Assembly: GCA_023653785.1 (NCBI GenBank)
Contig: JAMKCH010072263.1
Location: 1-64,000, forward strand
Length of the DNA stretch: 64,000 nt
Reading direction: 5' to 3'
Source of the DNA: Ophioderma brevispina
Lineage: Eukaryota > Echinodermata > Ophiuroidea > Amphilepidida > Ophiodermatidae
Below, piece after piece: positions 12,906-25,030 of the stretch. The position numbers and the translations under genes were made by a program. The notes beneath the pieces were generated by a model, which did not search any database, was not told the origin of the DNA, and saw only the letters and a program-made list of their open reading frames with translations. Positions within the stretch are counted from its first letter, which is position 1; each line of letters opens with the position of its first letter.

Positions 12906-12923
12906 TGAGGATATTACAAGCAA

Positions 12924-13316
12924 ATGTTAATCCTATTTCACACAGACATCAACAACAACATACATCACAACAACAACTACAGTGGAAAAAGTATCCCCTA
13001 TGTTCTTCCTGCCTTAGGGCAGGCGACACAAAAAGAAGCAAATATACAATTAAAAAGAAAATCCCTTAATTGCTTTTCTCATTTATCTAAAAAAAGAAAG
13101 AAAAAAAGCATAGCACTAGATTTTATTTTGCCCAATTGTAAGGAGAGACTTTTTGTCACATGGTATTGTAAAAGCCCTCCCGCTGTAAAAAGTTGCTGGA
13201 CCAGAATTCCTGATTTGCCAATTGAAGATAAGAATGACCCCTTTTTAATGGGCCAGCGGTTAGATTCTACATATCAAGAGACATTTCATCCTGAATATTT
13301 TAAATTAATAAAATAA
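12924..13316 (+). CDS. Hypothetical 130-codon ORF, unrecognised
   Basis: An ATG-initiated ORF starts just after the DR1-motif array and ends at TAA (13314-13316). An AATAAA overlaps the last codons, which would suit a 3' end of a transcript. The middle has a lysine-rich cluster (KKRKKKS, about residues 56-62). The C-terminal third is rich in aromatic, proline and acidic residues. There is no signal peptide or family motif I can name. An ORF this long can occur by chance in 64 kb, so it may not be a gene. Confidence 0.2.
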   Translation: MLILFHTDINNNIHHNNNYSGKSIPYVLPALGQATQKEANIQLKRKSLNCFSHLSKKRKKKSIALDFILPNCKERLFVTWYCKSPPAVKSCWTRIPDLPIEDKNDPFLMGQRLDSTYQETFHPEYFKLIK

Positions 13317-13542
13317 AGATGCACAATCGGCCACATCTCAAGTTTACATGGACATCAATCAGTCCCTTCCCAAGGCAATGTTTGAGGTGAAATGTTGCAG
13401 GATATTGTGAGAACAGATTAGTTACTTTCTCTTGAATAAAAGATATAGTTACTATTAAAACAATGACCTCTAGACTTGTCAAAATTCATCCAAATGGTCA
13501 CACTTGCCTGTGAAGTGGTAGCATTAGATGCTTTCGGGTACA

Positions 13543-13660
13543 TGCCCCCCCCCCCCCCGAGTTCATCCAAATACGTGCAAAATCAGGAATTATCATGTAT
13601 TAGAGGTCTTTCGTCCCCCTGGGTCCCTTAAAAGCCAGGTCTGGATACTGGCCAATGTGG
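13543..13660. repeat. C-tract-bearing dispersed repeat (family F), copy 1
   Basis: Starts with a long C run, then 'gagttcatccaaatacgtgcaaaatca', 'tattagaggtct', C-rich sequence and 'agccaggtctggata'. The same order occurs at 46771-46870. Confidence 0.5.
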
Positions 13661-13668
13661 GCATGACA

Positions 13669-15058
13669 GATAAACATAACAACTGTGTCACAAATAAAGC
13701 CTCTTCATGATCACTTGCAGTAAATTCCCCCACAAAACCTTCTGGAGCAAATTTGACCGCTTTGCACACAACAAATCTGACATGGCCACCATTGAAATGT
13801 CAAATATGTTTGTAACAGAAAGAGTTCAAAAGCCTGGCATCTATTGACTCAAGCGTCATTGTTCAAGATGGTGAATTACAGGTTTAAAGTAAAAGGATCG
13901 CATCGCAGTGAAAAGATTTGCCAATGTGTTACAATGACACCGTGTCTACTATAGGTAATACATTTCGCTTAAAGGGGCATTTCGTGATCTATTCGCACTC
14001 GTCCCCCGACGTACCTAAAAAATTTTGAATTTTTATATCAGCTGAAAAACCTCTGAAAAACCGGTTTTTTTTATCCCTTAGTATGCATGTGTGCCTAGTC
14101 TTACGTGCAATTCGGTCATATCTGTAAAAAATTCGCAAGTGGATTTATGATCGGATAACCTAACAACTGTTGAAATCAAAACTCTTCATGATCACTTGCA
14201 GTAATTTCCCCCACAAAACCTTCTGGAGCAAATTTGACCGCTTTGCAACAACAATCTGACATGCCACCTTGAAATGTCAAATATGTTTGTAACAGAAAGA
14301 GTTCAAAAGCCCGCAGCATATTGACATCAAAGCGCAGTGTCAAGAGTGGGGAAATTACAGGTTTAAAAGTAAAAGGATCGCAGTGAAAAGATTTGCCAAA
14401 TGTGTTACAATGACACCGTGTCTACTATAGGTGATATACATTTCGCTTAAAGGGGCATTTCGTGATCTATAGCCTCGTCCCCCGACTTACCTAAAAAATT
14501 TGAGATTTTTATATCATCTGAACCGTTAGCCTTAGTAATGCATGTGTGCCCAATCTTACGTGCAAATTCGGTCGCATCTGTAAGAAATTCGCAAAGTGGA
14601 TGTATGATCGGATAACCATAACAACTGTTGAAATCAAATAAAGCCTCTTCATGATCACTTGCAGTAAGATTTCCCCCACAAAACCTTCTGGATCAAATTT
14701 GACCGCTTTGCAACAATCTGACACGCCACCTCGAAATGTCAAATATGTTTGTAACAGAAAGAGTTCAAAAGCCCGCAGCATATTGACATCAAGCGCAGTG
14801 TCAAGAGTGGGGAAATTACAGGTTTAAAAGTAAAAGGATCGCAGTGAAAAGATTTGCCAAATGTGTTACAATGACACCGTGTCTACTATAGGTGATATAC
14901 ATTTCGCTTAAAGGGGCATTTCGTGATTCACAGCCTCGTTCCCCCGACTTACCTAAAAATGTTGAGATTTTTATATCATCTGAACCGTTAGCCTTAGTAA
15001 TGCACGTGTGCCCAATCTTACGTGCAAATTTGGTCGCATCTGTAAGAAATTCGCAATT
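13669..15058. repeat. Three-fold tandem repeat of ~460-480 bp that includes half a family A element
   Basis: Units begin near 13669, 14149 and 14606 with 'gataaccataacaactgttgaaatcaaataaagcctc' or variants. Each continues through 'cttctggagcaaatttgaccgctttgca', 'aaaggatcgcagtgaaaagatttgcc' and 'ctataggtgatacatttcgc', then the left half of the TTAA element up to 'gtaagaaattcgcaa'. The first two units stop there and jump back to the unit start. Only the third runs on into a complete element. Copies differ by many small changes. Confidence 0.85.
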
Positions 15059-15241
15059 TTGTATTTTCGGACAGAAATTACAGCACAGTAGCCTATGAGA
15101 CCGTGGGAAATGAACAATTGCTCATAACACAAAACCGCAAGATTGGGATTAGCTCAAATTTTGGGAATAAGCTTTTCTCAAGGATATCTAGTGATCAATG
15201 AATAAAACAGAAGGTGCTGAAATCACGAAATGCACCTTTAA
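14908..15241. mobile_element. TTAA-flanked family A element, full copy 2
   Basis: TTAA at 14908-14911 and 15238-15241. The body (14912-15237) begins AGGGGCATTTCGTGATTC and ends ATCACGAAATGCACCT. It lies at the right edge of the tandem triplication, and the two truncated copies to its left are halves of this insertion. Confidence 0.85.
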
Positions 15242-15549
15242 AACAATCAGGCAGTAACAAATGTTTTCTTCATGGGGCACTCGAATGAGCCACTTTGAAT
15301 GGGCACTTATTTATTCTACTTACATAGACCTTTGATAGAATGGTTTATGAAACTAACATGCGACTACTTCCAATACTGTGCAAACTTACTTTTGAAGTAC
15401 ATTTAACCATTTCAGAAGTACAAATCCTGTTAAAAATATTGGTCACAAATAGGTCAAATAGAGTTAGATTAGTAAACCTGTCCACATCAATGACTGTGAT
15501 TAGAGGACACTGTAACATTGTACATTTTTGGATCTTATGAGACAATACA

Positions 15550-15770
15550 ACTTGTTACCATGAATAAGTTGATTAAAACTGGTCAACAACACTCATGTTT
15601 TGATTCAGAATATTTCGGAGAAACCATTCTCCGTCATCAGCGGTGTTGAGCTAAGGTATGACTGGTATTTCTATTTCTCGTTGAGTGTTGTTGACCAGTT
15701 TTAATCAACTTATTCATGCTCTCTACCAACACGTATAAAAAAATTCATTCCCAACTATTACTTGTTACCA
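15550..15770 (-). mobile_element. Short retroelement fragment with 11-bp target duplication (Penelope-like?)
   Basis: ACTTGTTACCA occurs at 15550-15560 and 15760-15770 as a perfect direct repeat. Between them, about 36-bp arms (TGAATAAGTTGATTAAAACT... and its complement) enclose an 80-bp loop and are followed by a short right tail. A variable-length 11-bp duplication suits target-primed insertion. The arms and the ribozyme-like loop recall terminal repeats of Penelope-like elements. There is no coding sequence, and the class is inferred. Confidence 0.55.
15613..15640 (-). ncRNA. Hammerhead-ribozyme-like core (probably degenerate)
   Basis: On the minus strand CTGATGA is followed by a perfect hairpin CGGAGAA/TTCTCCG and AAA, close to the CUGAUGA-stem II-GAAA core. 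Downstream AATC could be the NUH cleavage triplet with a 2-bp stem III. CAACAC before and GTGTTG after the core could form stem I, but an internal loop separates them from it. The core fits the family, the stem geometry only partly. Confidence 0.35.
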
Positions 15771-15863
15771 TTTTTTTTTAAAATCTGAACATCGAGTAAA
15801 TGTTACAGCAGGATGACCTTGAACAATTATGGAGCTATACTGCTTTAACTAAAGGTTGCAACC

Positions 15864-16148
15864 CAGAGGGTGCTTTGAACCAATCCCATAATGCATTGCA
15901 ATTTGCCTATACTGTACAAAACTCATGTCAGTACTTACTGATAAAAGTGTACAAGAAGCAAGAGGACCACAAAACATTTCATGATCATGCTAAAAATTCC
16001 TTAAGTACTAACACTTTGGGGGCAAAAATGAGTGCAAAAGTCAGGGTTTTTATGTGTTAAGAATAGGATTTTTTTGGATCACATGACCCTATTGAGGTGA
16101 AATTTCCCAAAGCAGGTGCATTGTGGATTTACTCAAATACACCCTCTG
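15864..16148. mobile_element. Inverted-repeat element, family E, copy with both ends
   Basis: Left end CAGAGGGTGCTTTGAACCAA (15864) mirrors the right end, which closes with ...AATACACCCTCTG (16148). Inner parts CATAATGCATTGCA and TGCATTGTGG also mirror each other. It is 285 bp with no transposase. Confidence 0.75.
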
Positions 16149-16167
16149 GTCTAACCTAAGGGCAAAA

Positions 16168-16435
16168 TATGTGATGTCATCAAGCAAAATCGAGTCGGAA
16201 GTCGTCAAAATTGATTTTGGATAATCGGCCAAACAAGGAGAAAATGTCTTTGTTTCCTATTGTTTTGGCCACCCCTCAACATTGATCATATCTTTGGAAG
16301 TAATTGGTCACTTTCAATCATGGGGATTTCATCAGCAAACTGTAGCTTTTTAAATGGTGCATACAGCTACATGAAAAAGTAAAAATTGAATCTGATCTGA
16401 CCGACTTCAGACTCATTTTGCTTGTCGCTCACATA
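16168..16435. mobile_element. Inverted-repeat element with CAAGCAAAAT ends
   Basis: ATATGTGATGTCATCAAGC at the left mirrors GCTTGTCGCTCACATAT at the right. Inside that, AAAATCGAGTCGGAAGTCG mirrors CGACTTCAGACTCATTTT. It starts about 20 bp after the previous element, and no coding sequence is present. Confidence 0.6.
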
Positions 16436-18280
16436 TAATTTTTTCTAATGCGCTTTTGAGGAGACAAACATTTGCTGTTCACATATCCCGTCCCCCGTAC
16501 TAACGCAGGCTGTCAAATTGAGAACCCCCCATCTTTTCTGACAGCCTGGTCCCATCAACCAAACAGCAAGAAAATCTATTTACACAAAAATCCTACTTAA
16601 CTGTTTCATCAGTTACTGTTCAGCAACACGACACACCATACCACACTATTCAAATATTAATGCCAATACCACCTATACTGTAGCAGAGGATTTCAATCAT
16701 GACACATTCCAGAGAAATGCCAGTCTTGCTGACCTAATTTCCATAGTTGCTGTTGAAAGGTTATTAACAAATCATCGCCAAACATCCGGGTTCCATCAGT
16801 ACAACCAACAAACACACTATCACCTATTGGGGCATTTTATCCAATAATAATCTTTTTCAGAACAATAATAACTTTGGATAACTAGATAGCCTGTGATGTG
16901 AATTGTAATCATCATGAGTTTTACCACTACAGCAAATCATTTTTGGATGGTGCTGTCACCTAGAATAGGGGAAGAAGTTTTTTAAAAAATCTTTTTTGGG
17001 GAGGAGGAGAAATGCCAATAATCTGGCTGAAATTTCCGTCACAGTGTGGCAAATGCCAGAGTCCATCCATTTCTATACTGGACCATTTTTAAAAGGTGGC
17101 AAAACGAGAGATTTCACATATCAGGTGTCCCTAAAAAATTGTAGTACTGATTTTGGCCCTGATGTCAAGCTTTTCCTAAAAACTATCCTATCATTAAAGG
17201 ATTAAGCGGAGAAATGTTTTTCTTTGGTTTCAAAATTAGTGAAATTCTTTCTACTTTCGTATAGGATGCAAATAACGAAATTCAGCAGCATTTTTTTCCC
17301 TTTGAACTCTAAGCAATTAAATCACCTTTTAATTTCTCCTTTTAGCTTTTCTGTAGGCCAATACAAAGTAAGAAAGATACTGAGTGTCTAATCTATATGA
17401 GTTACAATTATGACACAACTTTTGGTGGGGTCCCTCAAACTCCTTGTTGCACCTTTAACAAGTAGTCAGCATATGCTGGCATATACTGAAGAGTGACCTA
17501 TCATCAACCAGCAATCCAGAAATCATTCCTTGGGGTACAAAGCACGGAAATTAGCCAAAATCTGCCAGATTATAATGTTTTCCTTAGAACCCCTGCGCTT
17601 CCCCTTGGCACCCCCGGGATAACACCCGTGTTCATGCTTGTGTGGTCCAGCGTCTTTGGGACCCCCATTTACACACGAAATCGTATCAATTTTGATATCA
17701 GATGAAAAGGCTGATTTTGTCTCAGCCTCAAAGCCACTTCATGCCCACATAGACCAAAACTACCCTTTTAAAGGAAATATGTCAAGATTTTTGTCCAAGC
17801 TCAGTTGACTTACATTCATAAAATATATGACATACATCACGAATTCCCGAAAAAATAATACAATTTGATGTAAAATTAACAAAATAGAGGCATTTTAATT
17901 TTTGCTTTTTTGACATCCGAAGAAAACGGGCGGATTTTTCGTGATCAAAACGGCCCCAAAAAAAAATAAATTTTTGCTCTCCTCGTGACTCAAAGTGATG
18001 ACCAAAACATCGTGTTGACTCGAATTGTATTGCTGACACTGTAAGATTGAATGGCTTAAGGAAGTAATAATAAAATAAGAAAAAAAAGTTACAGAAATGA
18101 CATATTTTGTTTCATTTTGTTGGTTTAATTATTATTGAAGTGCCAACATGCGATATAATTTGTCACAACGACGTCAATTATGGATGGTCATCACTTGACG
18201 TCACCATTTGCCTGCGATGTGGAGTTGTCGGAATCGTTTTCGAGTAAGCTATTGGGCGGGAAATTAAAAGGGCAAAATAC
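16436..18280. other. Gene-free stretch
   Basis: Apparently single-copy. An 85-codon minus-strand ORF at 17782-18039 is not supported by any motif. Confidence 0.35.
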
Positions 18281-18510
18281 TCAACAAATGTGGACAATTT
18301 TCAACTTATTTTGATTTATAATGTAATCTATGTACTTAAGCTTTCCATCCCTACCAAGTTTTTCCAAATATTCAGAATCATGACATATTTCCTTTAATGG
18401 CTTCCCGCATATAATGTATAGGGCCTTGCAATATGCGTTATTGCCTCTACCATCACTGGCAAGTTGTTTCCCACAACACTTTGTGGGGAGTGTAAGCAAT
18501 TGCCAGACTC
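18281..18510 (-). CDS. Possible terminal coding exon, product unknown
   Basis: About 76 minus-strand codons follow ...CTTGACATTAG|A and end at TGA (complement of 18281-18283). The translation looks protein-like: TKCCGKQLASDGRGNNAYCK, then ICGKPLKEIC and a charged helical tail with YLEKLGRDGKLKYIDYI. Five cysteines fall in the first half. I cannot assign a family. There is no ATG in frame, so it would have to be an exon or a gene fragment. Confidence 0.28.
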
Positions 18511-20368
18511 TAATGTCAAGTTAAGAACACAATAGTCATAAATTTGAACAATAACTCTTTAATTAACAGTTGGCTGCAAGCTGGAGTGACCATTTTGAAT
18601 TTGTAATTTCTCAGACGTACAGGGGAGCTAGGAAGCTTCGATCCACAACTTTATTTGACCTATTTTTGTGGTGCTCAACAGATTTTACATATTTATGCTG
18701 CTGTTTTATACTGATGTAATTGTACATATTATCCACCATGTCATATATATTAGCTGATATTGGTGCCCAGCATCTAACTGGTTAAATTAAGACTAACACA
18801 CTTTCAATTTTTCCTCAAACTTTCTCATAGCATTAAGCAAAGGTAGATCTACCTTGAACATAGCTTATGTATATTTTAGATGATGACAGATTGATGGCAG
18901 CTAATCAAACACAGGTAGCCATTACTTCTATGCAGACACTAAGATTTAAGTTATCAAAATTGAGGCCCAGGTCAAGTCACAATCATCTCCATACAAGAGA
19001 TTAAAACCGTGAGTCAAAACTCAAGTCAACAGAATACATAAGGTTGTGCATCAAGCCATGGAGTTAAGGCTGATATCACATTTTGGAGGGGGCCTTTATT
19101 GTTACATTACATATAAAGTGTATATTTGTCCAAAAGCAGGTTTACATGAAGAGTTGTGATTTGAAATGAAAAAGGATTCAAAATCATTAGCCATGTTATT
19201 ATGCAATTGTATAATCCTTTCTAGTATTCCGGGTAGTAACAGCTGAATGGGCACATTTTCAAGCAGCTGTCAATTTTCTAAACAGGTGTTGTTTACCTAA
19301 CTGCTGATTATGCAATTGCCTGTGTTATACAATTGCTATGTATCATAGAAACATTTAAAGATGACTAATTTAGTACTGAACAGCAACAAATTAAACAGGT
19401 ACAGTATTATTTTGGAAGGCATAAATTGTGCCAAAATGTACAATATTCATTCCCAGTTAACACAGAAATTCAAGAACTTCTCAAGAGAGCAAAACATACA
19501 TGACATAAAACCTTAAAACTCTACTCTACTCTGTGACTTCATGTCTGCATTTGTCCATTCATCATTAGTAACCTTCTGATTTTCACATCCTTTTAAAAGA
19601 AAACAAGGTATGAAACTGAAATTCATCTGGAATTTTTGAGGACATGTCATTAATTACGGAGAATACTGTTAATATTCCATAATTTAAGTGATGCTATTTT
19701 TCTCTATTTAACTTTTGGGACACCCTGTATATAGTTAAATGCTAGTAGCTGCCAGCTAGAAATCTTATCCTGGGTAAATATGCAATTTAATATTCAATTA
19801 ATGCAGTATTCTGCATAACATAGCAATAACATGCCACTGAACATTTTTTGCACTCCAGTTGCATCAAACACATTCACAATCTTACATATTTGACCTCATT
19901 TTAAGCTAAACAAGTTCACAGTTACAAGGTGAAAATGGAAGATCATTGTTATCTTGGCAAAATCTGTTCTCTGATCCAGCAATCCTATTTTAAGCTCAGC
20001 GGCTGGATGAAAGACTAACAAAGATAGTCAATTGATGCTGGCATTCTAATTTCCAAAGACAAACACAGAGACGGCATGACGTCATCTGCTTTGTGCTTTT
20101 CCCCGGCATCTCGTCCCTATGGCGCGATACACATTTGCTTGAGAAAAACAAGTGAAGCGTTTTTCAAATATGTGAAAAATTAAGTCAAGTGAAACTGATG
20201 TTTTACTCATTTCAACATATTTCACAAAATATAAAATCTTCTAGTCACTTCTTGCAATCACATACTTATGCAGAACATGACTTTTTTTTATCTAAAGAAC
20301 ACATTAATTGATTTATTACCAGTTATATAGAAACACTGAGTTCAAAGTGTTTCCTCTTTTGACTATAG
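18511..20368. other. Gene-free stretch
   Basis: AT-rich and single-copy in appearance. A small imperfect hairpin lies near 19651-19690. Nothing else supported. Confidence 0.35.
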
Positions 20369-20437
20369 CTGGAAGGAATGAGGATATAAATTGGAATCAT
20401 GGTCAGAGGAATTGTAAAGTTACCTCAAGGATTAATG
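20369..20437 (+). CDS. Possible 69-nt internal exon
   Basis: Preceded by a pyrimidine-rich tract and AG (TTTCCTCTTTTGACTATAG) and followed by GTAAGT, a full-consensus 5' splice site. Only one of three frames is open, giving GRNEDINWNHGQRNCKVTSR and two more residues. The length is a multiple of three. No family is recognised, and such spacing can arise by chance. Confidence 0.25.
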
Positions 20438-23128
20438 GTAAGTGTAATTCAGATTGCAGGGGAAATTATAGTGCACAACTTACTCCTTTCAAAGAGTCGG
20501 TTGCATTTGGCACCACATAACATGTCATTGCTTTTGTTTTGTTCGTAAATGGTTAAACCAATTTGCCCACAGCATCTCATTGAAAATACATATCATCACA
20601 TGGGGTTAGACAAGATGTATGTTCTGGGATTTAAACTCGATTTGAAGACATGGTCACACACCATGTTTCCGGATGCACATTCATAAATATGCAACTGTAA
20701 AAAATACTGTGGTTAATAAAAAATATATCACAAAGCAAGAAGCCTTTTTGATTTCCACAACCAGCAATTTTTTCCCCTTTTTTATTACATTATTTACTTG
20801 AAATTTATTTATAGTAGAAGTGCTGATTGAGTTACAGCCACGTTGCTAAGCATTTGAATCTCTGAACTTGAAAAAGTACTATACAAAAATAAATGAATTT
20901 ATTACACTACTTTCCGAGTGGAATCTTACACAAACAGTGAATATATTATAAGAGACAACCTCCTACTTCAGCAGTAGAATATTTGCCAGATAATTCTGGC
21001 CACATCATTTGTTTTTCATAATGAGCCGTCTCCACAGCTCATGATCAAGGTAACCAACTGATAAATTTTCAGTGTCAGTTTCACAATTTATCATGTTTTG
21101 AGGAGTCCAAGTGTTGTGAAAATATGGATCCAAAACATAATGATAAAATCGACGATTTACCCCCAATATTAATTGGTCTCGCTATGGTTTTAAAATATTG
21201 GGCCTCGACTGTGTCTCGCCAAATAATCTTGCTCAAACCAATTAATTTGGACTTAATTCGAATCCAATCTTTGATATAAACAACGGTCATTACAATCATG
21301 GAAAAAATAGTTGGTACCATTTGATGCCAATATATTGGGAAAACCGCTCCCATGCTCACAACTGAGATGGAAATGGGCAAGTTATTGTTCATTTCTGAAA
21401 GCAGAGGCTTCCTCTCCCATCACTCAATGCCCTAAATAAATCATAGCATACAAATGGGACCCATACGGGGGGGACGTGCCGCAAACATTGGCTCTCATTT
21501 TCAGCCAACTGGTATATCAATGATGATACCTGTTTCATGCAATTTTGGTAAGCAATTGCAACTTTTTCCAAAATTTTCTCAAATTTTAAAAAATGTCCAA
21601 TTTACTCAATCTGAAACCAAAATTTGCTAAAAATGTAAACACATTTTTAGGATGAATGGCAAATTTGTGTTGAATTTGGTCTCAAATCTGCATCTCTGTA
21701 CAGCTATTGGTCCCTTTTTCAGCAAAAATTGGTTAGATATCGGTCCTACTTGCAGTCTATCAGAGACATGTCCTTACCTAAACCAAAACATGAGACCCCC
21801 AATCGTTGGACTACATCATTTTGAAAACTAGCAATGAGCAAGTGCGGGGCATTAGAGGGGTGCAATTACATACACAAACGTACGGCACACACACGAATAC
21901 CACACATACACTATGCAGCTAGGTCTTTCCGACTACAATCGCACTATTGTACAAAGTAACAAACAGAAGACAGTGAAGAAGAAACTGCCTTACCCCATCA
22001 TGCATACAGTTAATACTGCTGTGAAGAACCTGTTGCAGCTAGTTAGAGCTAAGTCAGCGCATGCCCTCACCTCTAACGTACATTCATTTTACCAGATAAT
22101 TGAATATCTTTAGTCTAAATATGCAAAATATTTCTTAACACAAGAAACCTGTCCTTTCTTAGAATTTTGATGGGGAAATCTTTTGCAAATAAGTTTATCC
22201 AAGCAGCGCATTTTAATTTGGTGTGTAAATAGGAAGTGAGGGGGATGTTAGGATAATTGTAAAGGGCCCATGGTTCTGATCGCTAATAGCATTAGTCCCC
22301 CGAACCCCAGATTTTACCAAAAATGGGGTCAAAATTTGGGTTTAGCTGAAGAAAGCTACTATTTTTCTCATTTACAATTTGAAATCTTGAGCTAATAAAG
22401 GATTGTTTGACAATGTGTACCAATGTCGTAATTGGGAGTCGGTCATGAAACATGGACCTAGGTCTATCTCTCAAGCCCTGGGTTAGCGGTAAATTTATAG
22501 CAATTGGATTGGATATAGAACAGAGTGGTCTTGTGTGTACCAAAATATCTTGTGCGTGATCCCTGCCCAGTGAGTGGTAGTGTATTTTTATAGTGGATTT
22601 TTTCCTTTTTAATGCCAAGATTTTGGTTGGTTGGGTCCCATATAAAGCCAAATGTGATAACCAGCAGACCAGCTAGGGCTAGCTACTGGTGATCAGAAAA
22701 TGCCCTCTTAAAGACAATGGTTCGTAAAAGTGAGAAGTGTGATTATCCAATATTAATGGCACCCTTCAAGAGTGCAATGACTATCAAGCGTATAAGTTTT
22801 GAGGTATGAAACTCAGCTAATGGATTGCTCGGTGGTATTGTTTTAAAACTCTAAGGGCCGGCCTTTTCCCCTTGTGATTTGGTAAACATTCTGAAGACAA
22901 TATAGTTGATTGCACATTCCCCTAATGATGCTTTCCAAGCTAATAAACGATTCCTCTCTGTGATTATGAATTATTACTGTGACATATGACATTTTCAGGT
23001 TGTTTAGGCAACTGTCTTTTTTAGAGATTAAACATTTCAAGAAACATTGCATAAAAAATCCTTTAAAATAAAAAAAATTAAACATTCTGATTTAGTGTTT
23101 TTTATGTTTAGGGAATCAAGGAGTATTC
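20438..23128. other. Gene-free stretch
   Basis: Several 60-120 codon ORFs on both strands, none with recognisable domains. No repeats noted. Confidence 0.35.
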
Positions 23129-23473
23129 TTAAAGGCTGAATCAGATTTCCAAACAATTTTCAAACAAATCATGTTTTTTGGCATATTAATAATACTTGTC
23201 CGTGGACTGCATGTGTGAAATAGCTAAGCTCAAACGAAGTCTTCTATGAAAAATAACAACTTTGTTATAAAATCCGGATTCAGAATTTGGTTATAACAGT
23301 ATTCCTATGGCACGTAATACTTTACATAATATGTTTACTGCATCAAAACGAAAAATCCGATTCATCTCAAACTTTTTTGGAATGGTGCATTTTAGGTTAC
23401 GATCTTTAGTTCTAGTAGATATTTTTTATTCACCAAAAAATTATATTTTTGAAATCTCTGAGTAAGCCTTTAA
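23129..23473. mobile_element. TTAA-flanked non-autonomous element (family C), full copy
   Basis: TTAA at 23129-23132 and 23470-23473. The body begins AGGCTGAATCAGATTTC and ends GAAATCTCTGAGTAAGCCT, an imperfect inverted pair. It is 337 bp with no ORF of note. Other copies are at 8845-9172, 27227-27445 and, inverted, around 52990-53150. Confidence 0.8.
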
Positions 23474-24540
23474 AAAAAGCCCATGTCCAAATTCCCTTTG
23501 ATCATGTAGTTGATTTTAAGATTGGTGTTGTTAAAGCTAATGTGCTGTAACTTACGTCTGTGACAAGACAAATATTTAACAATTCTGAATTTTTGTTACA
23601 CCTCCAGGTTATGGACATTTAAAGATGCATCCTTGAAAATGTTTTCAAAACTCACTCTGGTTTTTTTTTTTAAAAAAAAACTAAAATATTACTCTCCAAT
23701 ATTGCTGTGATAATGGTAAGTTTAAGGGCATGCATGTCCCTAAAACAACAGAACTGATGGAATGATGTCATCTGCCAGAGAAGAAATGGTGTATTTCAGT
23801 AATTGCACACAAATCATGAAATTACCATTCTGTACTTGTGATGCGATCAAAATAAAATTAGTCTTCTTCTGTCTGGGAATGGCTGATAGGTACAGATAGT
23901 ATACACTATGAGTTACATTATGTTCATCCACCAAGGACACAGTTCAGAGGGTTGTACTTGTACATATATTGACATGAACTGAGCTTGTGTGATTGGGTAT
24001 CATATATCATACCCAAAAACCAGGGGGTGTATTTTCTAAATACATTGGTGAATGAAGGCTACTGAACTGTGCCAAGGGAATTGAGATTTTACTAGCTCAT
24101 AGTGATAAGCCTCCTGAATTATGGGTAGCTATCACTATGGGGGAGGGGGATCCATCTGGAATTTTATTACATATTTTTTAATTCTGCATTTGAAGTCTAT
24201 ATTTAGAATAGAAAGCATTATGTGACCCGCGCCCACAAAACACAACATTAATTCACATGCCAGGGCCACACAATGATAAACCGTAGGAATTTGAACTTCA
24301 AAAGGTTTGGTTATGGCACTACATATGCTTTCAAAACACAGTGGCCCATATTCCAGAAAGTTGTTTAGCATGATTTTAAGCTAAGCGAACGTTATCTGTG
24401 AGATAAACATACCGCTTAAGTAAAAGCAAAATAAAGTATCAATCATTTGTGAAGCAAAAACAAAATTCTATTTTCAATTTTTGGACTTCACAATTTTCTG
24501 GACTTCATTTTGCTGACCCCCTAACTCAATTTGACTTAAC
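23474..24540. other. Gene-free stretch
   Basis: AT-rich, with a T11/A9 run near 23660. Nothing else supported. Confidence 0.35.
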
Positions 24541-24808
24541 ATTCCAGAAAGGGAGTCTAACTTTAGACCTGGGTTTAAACCAGGTTTAGTCCTACATGAG
24601 TGGACCTTTTTCACTTTCAAAATACTGTGAAAGTTAAATGTAATGGGTGAGAAAATTTCTCATGGATGGGCTGGAATGGCCCACCCATGAGGAATTTTCT
24701 CATCCGTTACATCACATTTTTAGAGTATGTTGGAAAGAAAAAAGGTCCACTCTTGTAGGGCTAATCCTGGTTTAAACCAGGTCTAAAGTTAGTCTCCCTT
24801 TCAGAATA
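24541..24808. mobile_element. Long imperfect palindrome (268 bp)
   Basis: The left arm ATTCCAGAAAGGGAGTCTAA is mirrored by a right arm ending CTCCCTTTCAGAAT. Inside, GACCTGGGTTTAAACCAGG and CCTGGTTTAAACCAGGTC, GTGGACCTTTTT and AAAAAGGTCCAC, and TCTCATGG / CCATGAG all pair. Arms are about 120 bp each with a tip near GGATGGGCTGGAATGGCCC. It is a foldback element different from the FB family. No clear target duplication. Confidence 0.75.
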
Positions 24809-25030
24809 CCAGTGAAAGTAATTTAAGTGTTACTTACAATAATGAAATACAAAGAAAGGTAAACATTGAAAATGGCTATATCTCAAAAAATCAAAATCGG
24901 TGCAAAATGACTCCTTCAGCTTGATTGCATCACATAACGAAAATGGGTCCTGAATGAATCGGCTTACACATACAAACTTTAGCCATATGCCCATAAAATT
25001 ACTGAAGGATTTTTGTTTTTTTACTTGCAG

